Assembly: GCA_905233685.1 (NCBI GenBank)
Contig: CAJOEZ010000021.1
Location: 1-34,947 of the forward strand
DNA length: 34,947 nt
Reading direction: 5' to 3'
Origin: an uncultured Bacteroidales bacterium
GTDB taxonomy: Bacteria; Bacteroidota; Bacteroidia; Bacteroidales; F082
The position numbers and the translations under genes are program-made. The notes below the pieces were generated by a model that saw only the letters and a program-made list of their open reading frames with translations, was not told the DNA's origin and made no database searches. Below, piece by piece: positions 8,586-15,737 of this stretch (positions are counted from its first letter, which is position 1; each line of letters begins with the position of its first letter).

Positions 8586-8602
8586 GTGTTGTCCTCCTAC
8601 GT

Positions 8603-8872
8603 TTATTTCAAACAATCTGCTACATAAGGCATCAGGGCGAGGTGACGGGCACGTTTGACGGCCTGGGCGACCTTGCGCTGGTATTTGTTGGAAGTGCCGG
8701 TAATGCGACGAGGCAGGATCTTGCCTTGCTCGTTCACGAACTTCAGCAAGAAGTCGGCATCCTTGTAGTCGATGTACTTGATGCGGTTCTTCTTGAAGCG
8801 GCAGTATTTCTTTCTCTTGGTATCGACCGCGATGGGGGTCAGATATTTGATGTCGTTGTTGGTTTGTGCCAT
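8603..8872 (-). CDS. rpsR: 30S ribosomal protein S18
   Basis: An 89-residue S18, which pairs with S6 on the platform of the small subunit. It has [36 protein letters not shown] and the ending [14 protein letters not shown]. Spacing is 26 bases after rpsF and 17 bases before rplI, so the three genes form one transcript. Confidence 0.97.
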   Translation of the reverse strand: MAQTNNDIKYLTPIAVDTKRKKYCRFKKNRIKYIDYKDADFLLKFVNEQGKILPRRITGTSNKYQRKVAQAVKRARHLALMPYVADCLK

Positions 8873-8898
8873 TTCTCTAAGGTTTTAAAGGTTCAACA

Positions 8899-9246
8899 TT
8901 AGGCCTCGGCTGCGGCTTCGGCGGCTTTCTTGCGTTTCTTCTCGTTGTAAGCGATGGCGTGCTTGTCGAGCTTCACGGTGAGGAAGCGCAGGATGCGCTC
9001 GTCGCGTTTCAGTTCGGTTTCGACATCAGCGATGACATTTCCTTCGGCCTTGTACTCAATGAGTTGGTAAAAGCCGGTGGATTTCTTCTGGATTGGGTAG
9101 GCCAGCTTGCGCATACCCCAGTTCTCTTCATGAACGATCTCTGCACCAGCTTGGGTCAGGTGATCTTCATACTTCTTTACCGCTTCCTTCATCTGTTCGT
9201 CAGACAAAACGGGAGTTACAATGAAAACGGTTTCGTACTGATTCAT
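8899..9246 (-). CDS. rpsF: 30S ribosomal protein S6
   Basis: A 115-residue S6 with [17 protein letters not shown] at the start, the [19 protein letters not shown] signature near residues 50-70 and an Ala/Lys-rich tail ([13 protein letters not shown]). S6 forms a dimer with S18 on 16S rRNA. ATG 9246 gives the family N-terminus; an upstream in-frame ATG at 9291 adds 15 residues of leader sequence and is unlikely. First gene of the operon, with its own promoter about 60 bases upstream. Confidence 0.97.
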   Translation of the reverse strand: MNQYETVFIVTPVLSDEQMKEAVKKYEDHLTQAGAEIVHEENWGMRKLAYPIQKKSTGFYQLIEYKAEGNVIADVETELKRDERILRFLTVKLDKHAIAYNEKKRKKAAEAAAEA

Positions 9247-9302
9247 AACTAATTGATTGTTAATGTTTTGATAATTTGCTATACGTTCCAAAAAACGTGG
9301 CG

Positions 9303-9333
9303 CAAAGGTACAACTTTTTTCTTAATCTACAAC
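9303..9333 (-). promoter_or_regulatory. Promoter of rpsF-rpsR-rplI, reaching into the wecB 3' end
   Basis: On the minus strand GTTG (9333-9330), a 19-base spacer and TACCTTTG (9310-9303) match the pattern seen before rpmG almost exactly. The -33 word lies in the final codons of wecB, which stops at 9327. Confidence 0.7.
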
Positions 9334-10493
9334 ACTTTAGACGAAATAATTTTTTCGAGCATGAACTCCGCCGCATGGCCGTCGCCGAAAATTTTAGGGA
9401 ACGCGGTCGGCGGATGGGCGACGAAATGCCGCCAGGCCTCGAGGATGCGCGTTTCGTCGGCGTCGGCGAGGACGGCGTTGCCCGTCTCCACGATCTCCAC
9501 CCATTCGGTCTCAGGCCGCAGAATGATGCAAGGCTTTCCGAAGAAATAAGCTTCCTTCTGCACACCGCCCGAGTCGGTCATCACGAGCTGGGCATGACGC
9601 TCCAAGGCAATCATTTCCAAGAAGGAAACGGGCGGGATGATGTGGATGTTCGGCGTGTTGAAAAGCTGGTTCTGAAGTTCTGGCTTCAAGTTGGTTTTCA
9701 GCAGTTTGTCTGTTCTCGGATGCAACGGAAGCACGATGGGAGTTTTGTCAGCAATTTGGATGAGCGCGCCAAAAATGGCGTTGAGGCGTTCGGGTTGGTC
9801 GGTGTTGCTGTCGCGGTGGATGGTGGCCAAAACGAAAGGCATTCCGCTGAGGTTCAGCCGTTTAATGATGTCGGTTTTGGCTTCGGCGATGTCGGCGAAA
9901 TGCAGGCTGTTGTCGTACATGATGTCGCCGCAATGCCAAACTTTCGGGTTGTCGATGGTTGGGGTGGCGGTCGTTGAGCCTGTCGAAACGCCGCCTTCAT
10001 CAAAAGAAAACCCTTCGCGTTTCAGGTTTTCCAATCCGGCCTTCGTCGGGGTGAAGAGCAGGGTGGAGCAGTGGTCGCACACGATGCGGTTGATTTCCTC
10101 GGGCATGGCCTTGTTGAACGAACGTAACCCCGCCTCGATGTGGACGATGGGAACGTGGATTTTGGCTGCGGCCACGGCTCCGGCGAGAGTCGAGTTGGTG
10201 TCACCATACAGCACGAGGAAGTCGGGGCACTCCTTTATTAATATAGCCTCGATGCCTTCGGTCATGCGGGCGGTTTGCACACCGTGCGAGGCTGAGCCGA
10301 CGTGGAGGTTGTAGTCGGGACGCGGGATGTCGAGCTCGTCGAAAAACACCTGCGACATGTTCTCGTCGTAGTGCTGTCCCGTGTGGACGATGACTTCCTG
10401 GATCTGGTTCGAATAATGGTTACGGATGGCGCGGCTCAGTGCGGCTGCCTTGATGATTTGCGGTCTGGCTCCGATGACGGTGACGATTTTCAT
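9327..10493 (-). CDS. wecB: UDP-N-acetylglucosamine 2-epimerase, non-hydrolysing
   Basis: It interconverts UDP-GlcNAc and UDP-ManNAc in the cytoplasm, feeding surface polysaccharide synthesis. The 388-residue protein starts MKIVTVIGARPQIIKAAAL. It carries YGDTNSTLAG (near 93-102), HIEAGLRSF with the catalytic Glu, and MPEEINRIVCDH. C-terminal landmarks are HPRTDK, DSGGVQKEA and RPETEW. Residues of about 165-178 (GGVSTGSTTATPTID) look like an insertion between KREGFS and PKVWHCGD. That stretch is encoded by a palindromic repeat (see 9966-9995), so the family sequence is interrupted but the frame is kept. It follows radC by 12 bases and is probably co-transcribed. No other polysaccharide gene is nearby. 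Confidence 0.95.
   Translation of the reverse strand: MKIVTVIGARPQIIKAAALSRAIRNHYSNQIQEVIVHTGQHYDENMSQVFFDELDIPRPDYNLHVGSASHGVQTARMTEGIEAILIKECPDFLVLYGDTNSTLAGAVAAAKIHVPIVHIEAGLRSFNKAMPEEINRIVCDHCSTLLFTPTKAGLENLKREGFSFDEGGVSTGSTTATPTIDNPKVWHCGDIMYDNSLHFADIAEAKTDIIKRLNLSGMPFVLATIHRDSNTDQPERLNAIFGALIQIADKTPIVLPLHPRTDKLLKTNLKPELQNQLFNTPNIHIIPPVSFLEMIALERHAQLVMTDSGGVQKEAYFFGKPCIILRPETEWVEIVETGNAVLADADETRILEAWRHFVAHPPTAFPKIFGDGHAAEFMLEKIISSKVL
9966..9995. repeat. Palindromic repeat inside wecB, read in frame
   Basis: GGCGGTCGTT and AACGCCGCC pair around the loop GAGCCTGTCG. The core word TCGTTGAGCCTGTCGAAACG resembles dispersed palindromic repeats in many bacterial genomes (recollection, not searched). 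It contributes ten or more codons to wecB without a stop or frameshift. Confidence 0.65.
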
Positions 10494-10505
10494 GGATAGG
10501 AGGGG

Positions 10506-11204
10506 TTAGAGGGTCATTTCCCCGTTGTCGAGGAAGCTGTAGTAATGGTTTTTTCCGATGATGACGTGGTCGACGAGGGCAATGTCCAAGAGCTTACCGG
10601 CGGCGATGAACTTCTTGGTGAGCATACGGTCTTCAGTGCTGGGTTTTGGAACCCCTGAGGGGTGGTTGTGGCTGATAATGAGGCCTGTGGCTCCCACCGT
10701 AAGGGCGTTCTTGAAGATGACTTTCGGGTCGGCGATGGCATGGGTGATGCCGCCTTTGCTGACACATTCCACTTTGAGCACCTTCTGCTTTTGGTTGAGG
10801 TACATGGCGAAGAAATTCTCCTGCGTGGGGTCTTCAAGGTAGGGGAGGAAGCGTTCGTATGCGTCTTTCGAGTTTTTCAGCGTGTTGTCGGTGTTGGCTT
10901 CGGCGGCGCGGCGGCGTTTGCCTAACTCCAAGGCAGCCATGATGGTGATGGCCTTGGCCTCGCCGATGCCGTTGTGGCGCATCAAGTCGCTGAGACTGAG
11001 GTCCGAAAGCTCAATGAGGTTGTTGCCCACGCTGTCCAAGATGGTGCGCGAGAGTTCCACCGCCGACTGCTTGCTGTTGCCCGACCCGATGAGGATGGCG
11101 ATGAGTTCGGCGTTGCTGAGAGCCGACTTGCCTTTGTGCATCATCTTTTCGCGCGGGCGGTCGTCGGCAGCCCATTCCTTGATGGATTTTTTCTCGTTGC
11201 TCAT
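10506..11204 (-). CDS. radC: RadC family JAB domain protein
   Basis: A 232-residue RadC (UPF0758). The N-terminal helix-hairpin-helix-like region (about 1-100) includes RPREKMMHKG and HNGIGEAKA. The C-terminal JAB/MPN domain has the metal motif SHNHPSG at 178-184 followed by S/T-x-x-D (STED near 189-192) and an upstream Glu. The old link to radiation sensitivity is not supported; the cellular role is unknown. ATG 11204 is chosen because the frame further upstream runs through the rpsT terminator. It sits directly before wecB. Confidence 0.92.
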   Translation of the reverse strand: MSNEKKSIKEWAADDRPREKMMHKGKSALSNAELIAILIGSGNSKQSAVELSRTILDSVGNNLIELSDLSLSDLMRHNGIGEAKAITIMAALELGKRRRAAEANTDNTLKNSKDAYERFLPYLEDPTQENFFAMYLNQKQKVLKVECVSKGGITHAIADPKVIFKNALTVGATGLIISHNHPSGVPKPSTEDRMLTKKFIAAGKLLDIALVDHVIIGKNHYYSFLDNGEMTL

Positions 11205-11227
11205 GGTTTTGGAGTCCTTGTGGACTG

Positions 11228-11257
11228 CAAAGATAGTGTTTTTTGGATTGTTACAAC
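11228..11257 (-). promoter_or_regulatory. Promoter of radC-wecB
   Basis: On the minus strand GTTG (11257-11254), an 18-base spacer and TATCTTTG (11235-11228) lie 24 bases before the radC ATG. This supports the 11204 start. Confidence 0.6.
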
Positions 11258-11258
11258 C

Positions 11259-11289
11259 AAAAAAGCCTCTCCTAAAGGATAGAAGAGGC
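11259..11289 (-). terminator. Intrinsic terminator of rpsT
   Basis: On the minus strand GCCTCT (11289-11284) pairs with AGAGGC (11270-11265) and is followed by TTTTTT. It lies 29 bases after the rpsT stop and next to the radC promoter. Confidence 0.75.
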
Positions 11290-11317
11290 ACCTGCATCTA
11301 TGAAAAACAAAAATTCT

Positions 11318-11572
11318 TTACGCTAACTTCGCGGTATGCTTCGTCATTTTCGACTTCAGGTTTGCGGCCTTGTTCTTGTGGATGATGCCACGACGGGCCA
11401 CTCTGTCGATAATGGAGTAAATCTTCGAGAGCTGGGCCTCGGCCTCGCTCTTGTCGGTCAATGCTCTGAACTTCCTGACTTCGTTACGCATGTTCTTGGC
11501 GTAGTAACGGTTGTGCAAGCGTTTTTTTTCTGACTGACGGACTCTCTTTAATGCATCTTTGTGGTTTGCCAT
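11318..11572 (-). CDS. rpsT: 30S ribosomal protein S20
   Basis: An 84-residue basic helical protein with MANHKDALKRVRQSEKKRLHN at the start and IIHKNKAANLKSKMTKHTAKL at the end, which are S20 signatures. S20 binds the 5' domain of 16S rRNA. It is a single-gene transcript, with a promoter on one side and a terminator on the other. Confidence 0.97.
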   Translation of the reverse strand: MANHKDALKRVRQSEKKRLHNRYYAKNMRNEVRKFRALTDKSEAEAQLSKIYSIIDRVARRGIIHKNKAANLKSKMTKHTAKLA

Positions 11573-11615
11573 ATCTTTATTCCTTATTCTTTATATATCT
11601 TCTTATTTCGGGCTG

Positions 11616-11623
11616 CAAAATTA
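11616..11623 (-). promoter_or_regulatory. Promoter of rpsT
   Basis: TAATTTTG followed by CAG on the minus strand, about 44 bases before the rpsT ATG. A clear -33 word is not visible. Confidence 0.5.
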
Positions 11624-11709
11624 CAACTTTTCTTCGAATTGATAACCAAAATATTGAAAAATTTTATCCAAAACAATTAAATTACTGACATTCATCGCAT
11701 AATACATAT

Positions 11710-11748
11710 TTTTCAACTCTTAACTAAACACTTCTAACTTCTAACTCC
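11710..11748 (-). repeat. Purine-rich GTTAGAAG repeat at the mtaB stop
   Basis: Read on the minus strand the sequence is GGAGTTAGAAGTTAGAAGTG followed by TTTAGTTAAGAGTTG. The last four mtaB codons (GVRS) and its stop TAG lie inside the first copies. Related repeats follow moxR (16730) and the MIP18-type gene (29057). Confidence 0.55.
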
Positions 11749-13026
11749 AAGGAATGCCATTTTGTCTTCGTTTTCTTGGTGGACGATTTCACCGAGCCTT
11801 ATATTAATAAAGGTGTTCTTTTCCGTAGACGGGTCTTTCAGTAAAACTGGAATGTAGTTTTCGCCATAGCCTCGTGCAATGCCCTTGCTGTCAATGCGTT
11901 CGATAAGCATTCGTTGGTTTTGGCCTTGCATCATCTCGAAATATTTTATCTTGTTCTCCAACGAAATTTGACGCATCACTTCGCTCCGTTCCGCCTTGAC
12001 TTTTTCTGGGATTTGGTTGGGCATGGTGGCGGCTTTGGTTCCCGTTCTTACTGAATATTTGAACGTGTGGATGTGGCTGAAGCCGATTTCCTTCGCGAAG
12101 TCGCAACTCTCTTTGAAGGTTTGTCCGGTTTCGCCAGGGAAGCCCACGATGATATCGGTGGTGAGGTTGAAGTCGGGGCGGAAGGTCTTGATGCGGTGGC
12201 ACATTTCGCGGAATTGGTCTGAGGTGTAATGTCGGTTCATCCGTTTCAGGGTGTCGTCGGAACCGCTTTGCAGGCAGATGTGCATGTGCGGGGCGAGTTT
12301 CGGGTGTTGGAAAAGGCTCAAGAAACGGTCGCTGAACTGGTCCGGTTCGATGGAGGAAACTCTTACGCGGAAGTCTCCGTCGATGTCCAAAATATGCTCT
12401 ACAAGTTGCTCAAAACTAATGCTTTCAAACTGGTATCGTCCCATGTTGACACCTGTCAGAACGATTTCCTTGAAGCCATGGGCAACCACCTCGCATACAT
12501 TATTGTATATGTCCTCAACGGGACGGCTTGTCGCCCTTCCGCGTACCATCGGGATGATGCAGTAGGAGCAAAAGTTGTTGCATCCGTCGTGGATTTTGAT
12601 GAGGCTGCGCGTGTGGAAGGTGTCGAAGGCAGGCTGGTAACTGAATAGGTCGCGGTCGTAACCTTCTGGGTCGCTGTGACCAGCTTTGAAATGCTCGTCG
12701 ATGATGTCGAAAAGTGCCGCTTTGCGCTCGTTGTCAATGACATAATCCGCCATCCCCGACTGCAAAAGTTCCTCCTTCCGATGATTCACCATACACCCCG
12801 TGACGGCAATCAGAGCATCGGGATGCTTGCGCCGTATTTGGTGGATGGCTTGGCGGCATTTCTGGTCGCTCGTATTGGTGACGGTGCAAGTGTTCACAAC
12901 GAAGACATCCGCCGCGTCGTCGCCCTCGGCAATCGCATACCCCGCCGCCTTGAACCGCGACGCCAAGGCATCGGTTTCATAGAGATTCACCCTGCAACCT
13001 AAGGTTTTGAAGGAGATGGTTTTCAT
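11734..13026 (-). CDS. mtaB: tRNA t6A37 methylthiotransferase MtaB
   Basis: A radical-SAM methylthiotransferase that converts t6A37 to ms2t6A37 in ANN-decoding tRNAs. Residues 11 (LGCRVN), 47 (NTCTVT) and 78 (TGCMVN) are the auxiliary-cluster cysteines; CNNFCSYC holds Cys149, 153 and 156 of the SAM cluster. LGCRVN and NTCTVTNTSDQKCR are MtaB-type signatures, distinct from MiaB and RimO. A C-terminal TRAM-like region follows. The start overlaps the miaB stop by 4 bases (ATGA), so it is translated as the second gene of a miaB-mtaB pair. The last residues are encoded by a repeat. Confidence 0.93.
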   Translation of the reverse strand: MKTISFKTLGCRVNLYETDALASRFKAAGYAIAEGDDAADVFVVNTCTVTNTSDQKCRQAIHQIRRKHPDALIAVTGCMVNHRKEELLQSGMADYVIDNERKAALFDIIDEHFKAGHSDPEGYDRDLFSYQPAFDTFHTRSLIKIHDGCNNFCSYCIIPMVRGRATSRPVEDIYNNVCEVVAHGFKEIVLTGVNMGRYQFESISFEQLVEHILDIDGDFRVRVSSIEPDQFSDRFLSLFQHPKLAPHMHICLQSGSDDTLKRMNRHYTSDQFREMCHRIKTFRPDFNLTTDIIVGFPGETGQTFKESCDFAKEIGFSHIHTFKYSVRTGTKAATMPNQIPEKVKAERSEVMRQISLENKIKYFEMMQGQNQRMLIERIDSKGIARGYGENYIPVLLKDPSTEKNTFINIRLGEIVHQENEDKMAFLGVRS

Positions 13027-14408
13027 AGGACCAACTCTCCCTCAATCGACAGCGGCGAAGCCGAAGTCACTTTCACGTTCACAATCTGCCCGATGAGGCT
13101 TGTGTCCTTGGAGGCAAAGCGGATGACAATCTTGCCCTCGGTGTGGCCAGCGAGGTAGCCGTTTTTGCGGTCTTGGGTTTCCACCAACATCTTAACCGTT
13201 CGTCCGACAAGGCCTTGATTATAGACGAGGCTGTGCTTCATCAGTTCCTCGGTGAGGCGGTGGTAGCGCTCGCGCTTTACTTCTTTTGGCACGTCGTCGT
13301 CCCATTCGGAAGCCACCGCGCCTGGGCGCACGCTGTATTGCGCGATGAACGCCATGTTGTACTTGAACTCCTCCATGGCCTTGCGTGTGTTCTCAAACTC
13401 CCCCTCGGTCTCGTGCGTGAAGCCCACGATGATGTCGGTAAAGATGGTGGCGGTGGGTAATAATCTCCTGATAGTCTGGATAATGTGCCGATAGGTTTCC
13501 AAGTTGTGGTGGCGGTTCATGCGTTGCAGCATGTTGTCGTCGCCCGACTGGATGGGGATGTGGATTTGCTTGCCGAGGCAGTCGTATTGCGCGATGACCT
13601 CGATGACGTCGTCCTTCATGTCGCGGGGATGCGGCGCGGTGAAATACACCCAAAACTCCTTGCCCGATGCCTTGCCAAACTCACCCACGCGGCGCAGAAG
13701 TTCCGCAAAATCAATCTCTTCGCCTTTCTTGTCTAAGCCGTAAGAATTGACATTTTGCCCAAGCAGGGTGATGCTCTTGTAACCCTTTTCGACCAAATCT
13801 TTCAGTTCGGCCAGAATCTCCTCAGAGGGGCGCGACACCTCGCGGCCACGGGTGTATGGCACGGCGCAGTAAGTGCAGAACTTGTTGCAGCCGTTCTGAA
13901 TCGGGATGAAGGCCTCAAAATTGGAGGTCTGCGTCGGCACAATCGACCAAAACTTGTCCATGTTGGCTGACGGGTTGATTTTGTCGTCCTTGTGGAATAA
14001 GGGTGCCAAAGGCTTGACAATAGGCTGAAATTCAATCTCTTCTCCAAAATGCAACGAGGCTGGTGTAACGATGCCGTATTGCCGAATCATGTCAGGCAGT
14101 TGGGGCAGGTCGTTCATGGGGAAGACGAGGTCGAAGAGTTTCAGGAAACGCACGCGGTCGGCGGGCAGGATGCAACCCGACACGAAGGTGATGACACTTT
14201 GGCGGTGTTTCATGGCGTTCCATTTCTCGATGCGGCCATACACCTTGTCGATGCCTTTTTGCCGCACCGAGCAGGCGATGATACCGAGGATGGTGGCCTC
14301 GTTTTCGTTTTCGGTCTGCACGAAGCCCATGCCGTTGAGCACCGTGCGCACGCGCTCCGTGTCGCTGAGGTTCATCTGGCAGCCGAGGGGGAGGAGGTAG
14401 TATTTCAT
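13023..14408 (-). CDS. miaB: MiaB-type tRNA methylthiotransferase, divergent form
   Basis: A 461-residue radical-SAM methylthiotransferase expected to make ms2i6A37 in UNN-decoding tRNAs. Auxiliary-cluster cysteines are Cys10 (LGCQMNLSDTE), Cys46 and Cys79 (SGCI). The SAM cluster is CNKFCTYC (174, 178, 181), followed by VPYTRGREVSRP and the MiaB signature LGQNVNSYG. A TRAM domain ends the protein. It is atypical: the second cysteine lies in IIACSVRQKGIDKVYGRI instead of the usual NTCSIR, and there is an extra segment at about 118-165. ATG 14408 is chosen for the family start; the frame further upstream is repeat DNA. Whether another standard miaB exists elsewhere in the genome cannot be seen. 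Confidence 0.85.
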   Translation of the reverse strand: MKYYLLPLGCQMNLSDTERVRTVLNGMGFVQTENENEATILGIIACSVRQKGIDKVYGRIEKWNAMKHRQSVITFVSGCILPADRVRFLKLFDLVFPMNDLPQLPDMIRQYGIVTPASLHFGEEIEFQPIVKPLAPLFHKDDKINPSANMDKFWSIVPTQTSNFEAFIPIQNGCNKFCTYCAVPYTRGREVSRPSEEILAELKDLVEKGYKSITLLGQNVNSYGLDKKGEEIDFAELLRRVGEFGKASGKEFWVYFTAPHPRDMKDDVIEVIAQYDCLGKQIHIPIQSGDDNMLQRMNRHHNLETYRHIIQTIRRLLPTATIFTDIIVGFTHETEGEFENTRKAMEEFKYNMAFIAQYSVRPGAVASEWDDDVPKEVKRERYHRLTEELMKHSLVYNQGLVGRTVKMLVETQDRKNGYLAGHTEGKIVIRFASKDTSLIGQIVNVKVTSASPLSIEGELVL

Positions 14409-14425
14409 ATTTGTATTGTAGTATT

Positions 14426-14451
14426 GTAGGGGCGGACCCATGTGTCCGCCC
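14426..14451. repeat. Palindromic repeat, copy 1 (GGGCGGAC...GTCCGCCC)
   Basis: A 26-base unit made of GTAG plus an 8-base inverted repeat GGGCGGAC / GTCCGCCC around CCATGT. It is identical in sequence and orientation to the copy at 22378-22403. Here it lies in the predicted 5' untranslated region of miaB. Similar words are dispersed in many bacterial genomes (recollection). Confidence 0.9.
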
Positions 14452-14485
14452 TGAAAAATTGTCAATTATTGATTGAATTATCCCG

Positions 14486-14493
14486 CAAAAATA
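14486..14493 (-). promoter_or_regulatory. Probable promoter of miaB-mtaB
   Basis: TATTTTTG on the minus strand, 78 bases before the miaB ATG and 12 bases past the lplA stop. The -33 word is unclear. A transcript from here would carry the GGGCGGAC hairpin in its leader. Confidence 0.45.
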
Positions 14494-14504
14494 CGTTTTT
14501 TTAT

Positions 14505-15467
14505 TCAGCCATAGACCAACCCGATAATATCACGGAAGATTTCATCATTGGCATCATATTCAGGTGCGGCTTTCGTGCTACACCCTTTCAGCAATTGTTC
14601 TGCTTTTGCAATGCTCTCAGGCTCAAGACAATCCGAAGCGATTTGAACATCTTTGATGATGGCGTTGGCCTCGTCGATTTCAAGCGAGATTTCCACGCCG
14701 CCCCAAGGGAAACGGGCCTTTTTCGTGGTCTTGAACTGCTCCCAGCGACCAAAAAGGAACTCGTGCGACGAAATCTCCGACGTGATGGCTTGCACCTCGC
14801 TTTTATTAATTAAGGTGTCGAAGTCGAGGACGGTGGCCTTGCCGCCATAAATCTTCTCAAACGAGTCAATCAAGGGCTGCTTGATGTTCTCGGATGTCAG
14901 GCCGGGAACGAGTTCGCTGAGGTTGATGACGCGACTGGCCACGCTTTTCACGCCGTTTTTCATCAGTTTGGCCTTATCGACGATGAGGTAACGCTGCATC
15001 ATCGTGCCGTCGGTCTTGATGAGGATGGTGCCGTGGTGCAGGTCGTTGCGTTGCCCTTTTGCGAAGGCGTTGCCGCTGAACTTGCGCCCTTCGCAGGTGA
15101 GGTCGTTGCGCCCCGAAATCTCGGTCGTCAAGCCGTAGGAGAGGAGCGCGTCCTGAATCACGGAGAGCTGCTTTTTCACATCGTACAGACTTTTGTCGGC
15201 GACGAAGGAGAAGTTGATATTGCCCAAGTCGTGATAGACTGCACCGCCGCCCGTGCCGCGTCGCATGAGGTGGCCGCCTTCGTCCAAGAGCATCTTGACA
15301 TTGCACTCGGCGTAAGGATTCTGATTGTAGCCGATGACCACTGTCCGCTGGTTCTTCCAAAGATACATAGTCACGGTATTTTCCTCTTGGTTGTCAGTAA
15401 GATACTGCTCAACGGCGCGGTTGAGGAAGGGGTTGTATTGGTTGCTGATGACGACTTGTAGCTTCAT
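14505..15467 (-). CDS. lplA: Lipoate-protein ligase A
   Basis: A 320-residue ligase that activates lipoate with ATP and attaches it to lysines of E2 and GcvH domains in the cytoplasm. It has the RRGTGGGAVYHDLGNINFSF motif at about 69-88, the lipoyl-AMP loop GRKFSGNAFA near 131-140 with the catalytic Lys, and the HHGTILI strand. The C-terminal accessory domain (about 230-320) is present, so it can act as a full ligase. It stands alone, with a promoter-like word upstream. Confidence 0.94.
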   Translation of the reverse strand: MKLQVVISNQYNPFLNRAVEQYLTDNQEENTVTMYLWKNQRTVVIGYNQNPYAECNVKMLLDEGGHLMRRGTGGGAVYHDLGNINFSFVADKSLYDVKKQLSVIQDALLSYGLTTEISGRNDLTCEGRKFSGNAFAKGQRNDLHHGTILIKTDGTMMQRYLIVDKAKLMKNGVKSVASRVINLSELVPGLTSENIKQPLIDSFEKIYGGKATVLDFDTLINKSEVQAITSEISSHEFLFGRWEQFKTTKKARFPWGGVEISLEIDEANAIIKDVQIASDCLEPESIAKAEQLLKGCSTKAAPEYDANDEIFRDIIGLVYG

Positions 15468-15505
15468 GTCAGTGGGCGTTTATGGCCTTGTTTCGTTATG
15501 GGGCG

Positions 15506-15513
15506 CAAAAATA
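15506..15513 (-). promoter_or_regulatory. Promoter of lplA
   Basis: TATTTTTG on the minus strand about 40 bases before the lplA ATG. A -33 word at the right distance is not clear. Confidence 0.45.
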
Positions 15514-15667
15514 GACAATTTTCTGATAGTACGTTAGCCCTGCAAAATACTCTGTCTTCGGGCGGAGGTTTTTTGTTGCCTGAAAAACGCAATAATTTTG
15601 TTAAATGAGAGTTATTCAACCTGACAAATGCAATTTTTGCACACTTTTTGACGGCCCCGTGCGCGAG

Positions 15668-15708
15668 TCCTTCTCCCTTCGAAAAGGGGTGTCCGTAGGA
15701 CGGGGGAT
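15668..15708. repeat. Dispersed GC-rich repeat upstream of moxR
   Basis: CCCTTCGAAAAGGGG is a short hairpin followed by TGTCCGTAGGACGGGGG, a second hairpin built on GTCC/GGAC. Such CCTT...AAGGGGTG...GACGGGG units are common between genes in Bacteroidales (recollection). It is about 30 bases before the moxR ATG and no coding potential is seen. The remainder of the 270-base lplA-moxR gap holds no gene that I can support. Confidence 0.55.
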
Positions 15709-15737
15709 TAAAATGACAACTAAATAACTAAAGAATA

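Noticed and set aside
9247..9302. S6-S18 autoregulatory leader before rpsF
   Set aside because: The predicted leader is about 56 bases, AT-rich, and lacks the CCG-bearing bulged hairpin expected for that motif.
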